This document shows positions 63,803 through 64,000 of a stretch of DNA of 64,000 nucleotides, in pieces. The translations under genes and the position numbers were made by a program. Source of the stretch: Podospora comata (Eukaryota; Ascomycota; Sordariomycetes; Sordariales; Podosporaceae); contig CP071498.1 in assembly GCA_017354895.1 (NCBI GenBank), positions 2,976,001 to 3,040,000 on the forward strand. Direction: 5' to 3'. The notes beneath the pieces are model-generated. The model ran no database searches. It saw nothing but the letters and a program-made list of their open reading frames with translations, and was not told the DNA's origin. How positions within the stretch are numbered: position 1 is the stretch's first letter; each line of letters starts with the position of its first letter.

Positions 63803-64000
63803 TCAGTCCATCCCGCTGATTCGATCATTGAACCCGAGACCGCCACAGGGTGACCCGTCCGTGCACTTTAAGGTCGGCGGGCACGCGGGCTCGACGGGCA
63901 CCCGCAGTGAGGATCCTGGTATGATCAACGAGGCGAAGATAGCAGCTTTTTTTTCACCTCCAGTGCAGGCCAGAGCCTCAGAGGCCTCGACCATATGTTT
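63803..64000 (-). CDS. Possible 3' end or small gene at the right edge
   Basis: A minus-strand frame is open from the right edge to a stop at 63803. It has an ATG at 63994 (MVEASEALACTGGEKK), and the stretch PACPPTLKCTDGSPCGG carries closely spaced cysteines like a small secreted or zinc-knuckle protein. Whether the ATG is the start or the gene comes in from beyond the window is unknown. Composition is moderately protein-like; no family recognised. Confidence 0.3.
   Translation of the reverse strand, partial: KHMVEASEALACTGGEKKAAIFASLIIPGSSLRVPVEPACPPTLKCTDGSPCGGLGFNDRISGMD

Noticed and set aside
1-64000. CRISPR arrays, rRNA genes and intact LTR or DNA transpos­ons
   Set aside because: A read-through of both strands found no evenly spaced direct repeats, rRNA-like sequence, long terminal repeats or transposase motifs.

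Overview
The window reads as nuclear DNA of a filamentous ascomycete (Pezizomycotina), most likely a sordariomycete. The reasons are short introns of about 45-165 nt with GT donors, CTAAC-like branch sites and CAG/TAG acceptors, single-gene transcription units on both strands, and families typical of such fungi: a HET-domain protein, a HeLo remnant, a SAT4-type rhodopsin-like membrane protein, a 2EXR-like pair, a Dfg5/Dcw1-type GH76 mannanase and Dal5-type and sugar-type MFS carriers. No rRNA, functional tRNA, CRISPR array or intact transposon was found. Exon joins given here were worked out by eye from splice signals, frame continuity and family similarity.

Layout. 0-10 kb: an acidic coiled-coil protein running off the left edge, an unknown four-helix membrane protein, a decayed alcohol-acetyltransferase-like gene, and a HET-domain gene. 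10-20 kb: an aldoxime dehydratase and a nitrilase transcribed divergently from one 570-bp promoter, then a decayed 3'-5' exonuclease gene and a flavin monooxygenase. The first two form an aldoxime to nitrile to acid route; the monooxygenase could supply the oxime, which is only a hypothesis. 20-28 kb: a six-exon SAT4-type gene with a GC-AG intron, an unknown one-helix protein, an array of hairpins with a constant loop, a GFA enzyme and guanylate kinase. 28-35 kb: a tandem 2EXR-like pair (second copy broken) and a sugar transporter. 35-43 kb: a second, diverged TATA-binding protein, an unknown disordered protein, two tiny related proteins and a HeLo fossil. 43-53 kb: cell-wall and membrane genes plus a CoA-disulfide-reductase/rhodanese fusion. 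53-60 kb: a decayed LITAF gene, a BTB gene and an F-box gene interspersed with copies of a tRNA-like SINE. 60-64 kb: an RNase H-like remnant, a secreted deaminase and a cysteine-rich single-pass surface protein.

Strongest leads: the hairpin array at 25.46-25.82 kb (constant 13-nt loop, stems changing on both sides together), the divergent oxime/nitrile gene pair, the TBP paralogue keeping all four intercalating phenylalanines, and the SINE-like family at 53-59 kb.
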